From Fibrobacter sp. UBA1313 (GTDB lineage Bacteria > Fibrobacterota > Fibrobacteria > Fibrobacterales > Fibrobacteraceae), in assembly GCA_002307115.1 (NCBI GenBank), contig DBTP01000043.1, forward strand, positions 1-7,918: DNA of 7,918 nt, read 5' to 3'. The notes under the pieces were generated by a model. It made no database searches and had not been told where the DNA came from. It saw only the letters and a list, made by a program, of their open reading frames with translations. Position 1 is the first letter of the stretch; each line of letters opens with the position of its first letter. Made by a program: the position numbers and the translations under genes. Positions 5,802 to 7,918 of the stretch are shown piece by piece.

Positions 5802-7352
5802 ATGGTCAACCAAATTTTACTCGATATCATGTTCGTTGTCTACGTAATCGCAGGCATTGGACTTGTGGCCTATGGCTTTAACTGCTACGCCAGCATTTAT
5901 CTATTCTTGAAAAATAGTCGCCGAGTTCGACTGAAAGATCGAAAAGATCTTCTTCAGTTCTATCGCGAACACACTATGGATGATCTACCCATGGTGACAA
6001 CGCAGTTACCAGTCTACAACGAAGCCAACTGCGTAGAGCGTCTTATTGATGCCGTTTGCGCCATTGACTACCCAAAAGACAAACACGAAATTCAGGTTTT
6101 AGATGACTCTACTGATGAGTGCTATGAAGTAACCACCCGCAAAGTTGCAGAAATGCAAGCTAGGGGTTTTGACATCGTTCTCATTCATCGCACCAATCGC
6201 AAAGATTACAAGGCTGGCGCTCTTAAAGATGGAATGGAAATCGCGAAGGGTGAATACTTAGCCATTTTTGATGCCGACTTTGTTCCAGAAAAGGACTTCC
6301 TCCTCAAGACAGTTCCTTATATGGTTCTGGATTCTCAAGTTGGCTTGATTCAAGGCCGTTGGGGTCACTTAAACCGCACCGAATCGGGTCTTACTCTCGC
6401 TCAGTCTATTGGTATTGATGGTCACTTTGTGGTGGAACAGTCCGCACGTAGCTGGGGTGACTTGTTCATGAACTTTAACGGTACAGCAGGGGTTTGGCGC
6501 AAGCAAGCAATTATTGATGCTGGCGGTTGGGAAGGCGATACGCTTACGGAAGATATGGATCTTTCCTATCGCAGTCAGCTCGCTGGTTGGCGGATGAAAT
6601 TTGTTTTTGATGTCATCGTCCCTGCAGAACTCCCGAATGATATTAACGCATTCAAAGCGCAGCAATATCGTTGGGCCAAGGGTTCTATTCAAACGGCAAT
6701 GAAAATTCTTCCTAAAGTATTCAAAGCAAATATTCCTTTCCGTGTCAAGTTGGGGGCCTTTATGCATACGACCCACTACTCGATTCATCCTTGCATGCTT
6801 TTCACAGCTCTTTGTGCTTTCCCTCTCCTCGCTTGGTTTGAACCTGTGCGCGGCATTCCTAGTTGGATGTTCGCCATTGGTTTTGGTTTTATTTTCCTCG
6901 CTGCTATTGCACCTTCTACGCTTTACTTTGTCGCTCAACGTTGCTCCGGATATACAGGTTGGAAAGTACGTTTGCTTTCAATGCCTATATTAATGGCATT
7001 GGGTGTCGGCATTGCAGTAAGCAACTCGCGCGCTGTTTTTTCTGCTGTCATGGGTCATAAAGGTTCTTTCGTTCGCACTCCGAAGAAAGGCGCCAAGTCC
7101 CTCACCCATTACGCTCAAAAGTTCCCAGTCATTGCCACTCTTGAACTCATCGTTGGTTGCTACTGCATCTTCGGTCTTTTAGAATACATTGGGGCCCAAA
7201 AATTGATCATTGGGCCGTTCCTCGCTCTTTATGCAGTCGGCTTCCTCGCCGTTGGCGTTTTGAGTTTTATGCAATACTTCGGTAACGTTATTGAGTTGCA
7301 CCGAGCTCATCGTTTAGAAATGGAAGCACAAGCTCAAGTTCATAGTGCTTAA
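5802..7352 (+). CDS. Processive family-2 membrane glycosyltransferase, CslA/cellulose-synthase-like
   Basis: The enzyme is predicted to move sugars from a nucleotide-sugar donor onto a growing polysaccharide or glycolipid at the inner membrane. The 516-residue protein has an N-terminal membrane helix (about 5-36), a cytosolic GT2 domain (about 62-300) and about five more hydrophobic segments to residue 505. All processive GT2 motifs are present: LDD (100-102), DAD (157-159), TED (249-251) and QQYRW (287-291). FNGTAGVWR, GGW and YKAGAL are shared with plant CslA mannan synthases and their bacterial relatives. The product (mannan, glucan or a glycolipid) cannot be told from sequence. A frame-open TTG at 5742 would add 20 residues, but the ATG at 5802 gives the usual hydrophobic start of this family. 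No PilZ domain or BcsB-like partner is visible; the gene stands alone with its own terminator. Confidence 0.92.
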   Translation: MVNQILLDIMFVVYVIAGIGLVAYGFNCYASIYLFLKNSRRVRLKDRKDLLQFYREHTMDDLPMVTTQLPVYNEANCVERLIDAVCAIDYPKDKHEIQVLDDSTDECYEVTTRKVAEMQARGFDIVLIHRTNRKDYKAGALKDGMEIAKGEYLAIFDADFVPEKDFLLKTVPYMVLDSQVGLIQGRWGHLNRTESGLTLAQSIGIDGHFVVEQSARSWGDLFMNFNGTAGVWRKQAIIDAGGWEGDTLTEDMDLSYRSQLAGWRMKFVFDVIVPAELPNDINAFKAQQYRWAKGSIQTAMKILPKVFKANIPFRVKLGAFMHTTHYSIHPCMLFTALCAFPLLAWFEPVRGIPSWMFAIGFGFIFLAAIAPSTLYFVAQRCSGYTGWKVRLLSMPILMALGVGIAVSNSRAVFSAVMGHKGSFVRTPKKGAKSLTHYAQKFPVIATLELIVGCYCIFGLLEYIGAQKLIIGPFLALYAVGFLAVGVLSFMQYFGNVIELHRAHRLEMEAQAQVHSA

Positions 7353-7356
7353 AATG

Positions 7357-7390
7357 AAAAAGGCTCGCCATTAAAGCGAGCCTTTCTTTT
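7357..7390 (+). terminator. Bidirectional terminator between convergent genes
   Basis: AAAGGCTCGC (7359-7368) pairs perfectly with GCGAGCCTTT (7376-7385) over ten base pairs, around a seven-base loop. TTTCTTTT follows on the plus strand and TTTTTC on the minus strand, so it can stop both the glycosyltransferase transcript and the transcript entering from the right. Confidence 0.88.
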
Positions 7391-7402
7391 CATCCACATA
7401 AA

Positions 7403-7918
7403 CTAGCGGTCAATAACTATCTTCTGCCAACTGCTCTTAGGTACCGAGACAATATAGAGACCCGGTTTCACAGCCTCTGTAGCATTCACAACAGATCCTT
7501 TCAGACTCCGCATTTGAGGAACTTCCCCTTGTGGTCCACGCACCAAGTAACCGCCAGTTGTCGGAGTAATTTTGTAACGTAACAAGTAGTGCGTTTTGGG
7601 AACCTTAGCAATAGCCGTTGGCGGTTCTTGTTTAGTAATCAGCTTTTCATCAGAAAGCATAATGCGTAACATCTGTACCTTCACTAACTTCCCTGAAGGA
7701 ACATTAGACGTTACCGACGTAAACACAGTAGTAGAGTCCAAAGCGACCGCACTCGAAATGTGATAGCTTATTTTAGTTGTCGTAGAAGCCCCCACAACAG
7801 TGACTGTCGTATCATAATAAATGGAATACCCATGCCAAGTAATCGCATGCACATCGAATGTGTGGGAGAGCATCAGTTCATAAGCCTCAAAGCCATCATC
7901 TGTGGGCCAAGCACCCTG
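7403..7918 (-). CDS. C-terminal part of a probable secreted protein with a type IX-like sorting tail
   Basis: The frame runs open to the window's right edge, so only the last 171 residues are seen. An ATG at 7873 exists, but the frame continues upstream of it with plausible protein (ending PTDDGFEAYEL), so it is not taken as the start. The composition is rich in Thr, Ser and Val, with alternating strand-like patterns and no visible Cys, which fits an extracellular beta-rich domain. The last 25 residues or so read as a KPGLYIVSV segment (Pro152-Gly153-Leu-Tyr155) and a terminal QKIVIDR. This is the shape of Por-type C-terminal sorting domains, which direct proteins through the type IX secretion system to the cell surface in Bacteroidota and, by report, Fibrobacterota. 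Function of the missing N-terminal part, such as an enzyme or adhesin, is unknown. Confidence 0.7.
   Translation of the reverse strand, partial: QGAWPTDDGFEAYELMLSHTFDVHAITWHGYSIYYDTTVTVVGASTTTKISYHISSAVALDSTTVFTSVTSNVPSGKLVKVQMLRIMLSDEKLITKQEPPTAIAKVPKTHYLLRYKITPTTGGYLVRGPQGEVPQMRSLKGSVVNATEAVKPGLYIVSVPKSSWQKIVIDR

Noticed and set aside
6369..6938. 189-residue open frame on the minus strand opposite the glycosyltransferase
   Set aside because: It is antisense to a gene with all catalytic motifs intact, has a composition typical of a shadow frame and shows no domain or start signal.

Overview
This 7.9 kb window reads as an ordinary, densely packed bacterial chromosome segment. No RNA gene, insertion sequence, CRISPR array or phage gene is visible. 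The best guess for the source is the Fibrobacterota or a neighbouring FCB-group lineage. The hints are a protein at the right edge whose C-terminus resembles a type IX-secretion (Por-type) sorting domain, a CslA-like membrane glycosyltransferase, and moderate GC. This is inference, not proof. Start sites mix clear Shine-Dalgarno sequences (GAGG before sufD, AAGGAG before the zinc-ribbon gene, GGAG before the SulP gene) with starts that have none.

Layout, left to right. Positions 1-2081 (+) hold the end of a small helical protein of unknown function, then sufC and sufD, which overlap by one base. They encode the ATPase and one scaffold subunit of the SUF iron-sulfur cluster assembly complex. 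An intrinsic terminator follows at about 2159-2186. Positions 2211-5716 are all on the minus strand. Read in the direction of transcription, they encode a TusA/SirA-domain protein with an uncharacterised N-terminal domain, an SGNH-hydrolase-like protein whose catalytic motifs look lost, a small four-cysteine putative zinc-ribbon protein (start overlapping the previous stop as ATGA), a strong terminator-like hairpin, and a SulP anion transporter with a STAS domain. Positions 5802-7352 (+) carry a processive family-2 glycosyltransferase divergent from the TusA-like gene, with a palindrome in the shared intergenic space. A bidirectional terminator separates it from the C-terminal part of a probable secreted or surface protein on the minus strand.

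How the genes may work together. SufC and SufD form a functional pair. The TusA-like, SGNH-like and zinc-ribbon genes look like one transcription unit and are the least explained part of the window. TusA-type proteins carry sulfur, SulP proteins carry sulfate or other anions, and SUF uses sulfur, so a loose sulfur theme is possible, but nothing in the sequence proves a link. The most useful corrections are the translation starts. The SulP gene should start at 4127 rather than at an ATG inside the terminator hairpin. The glycosyltransferase most likely starts at ATG 5802 rather than TTG 5742, and the TusA-like gene at ATG 5716 rather than TTG 5731.
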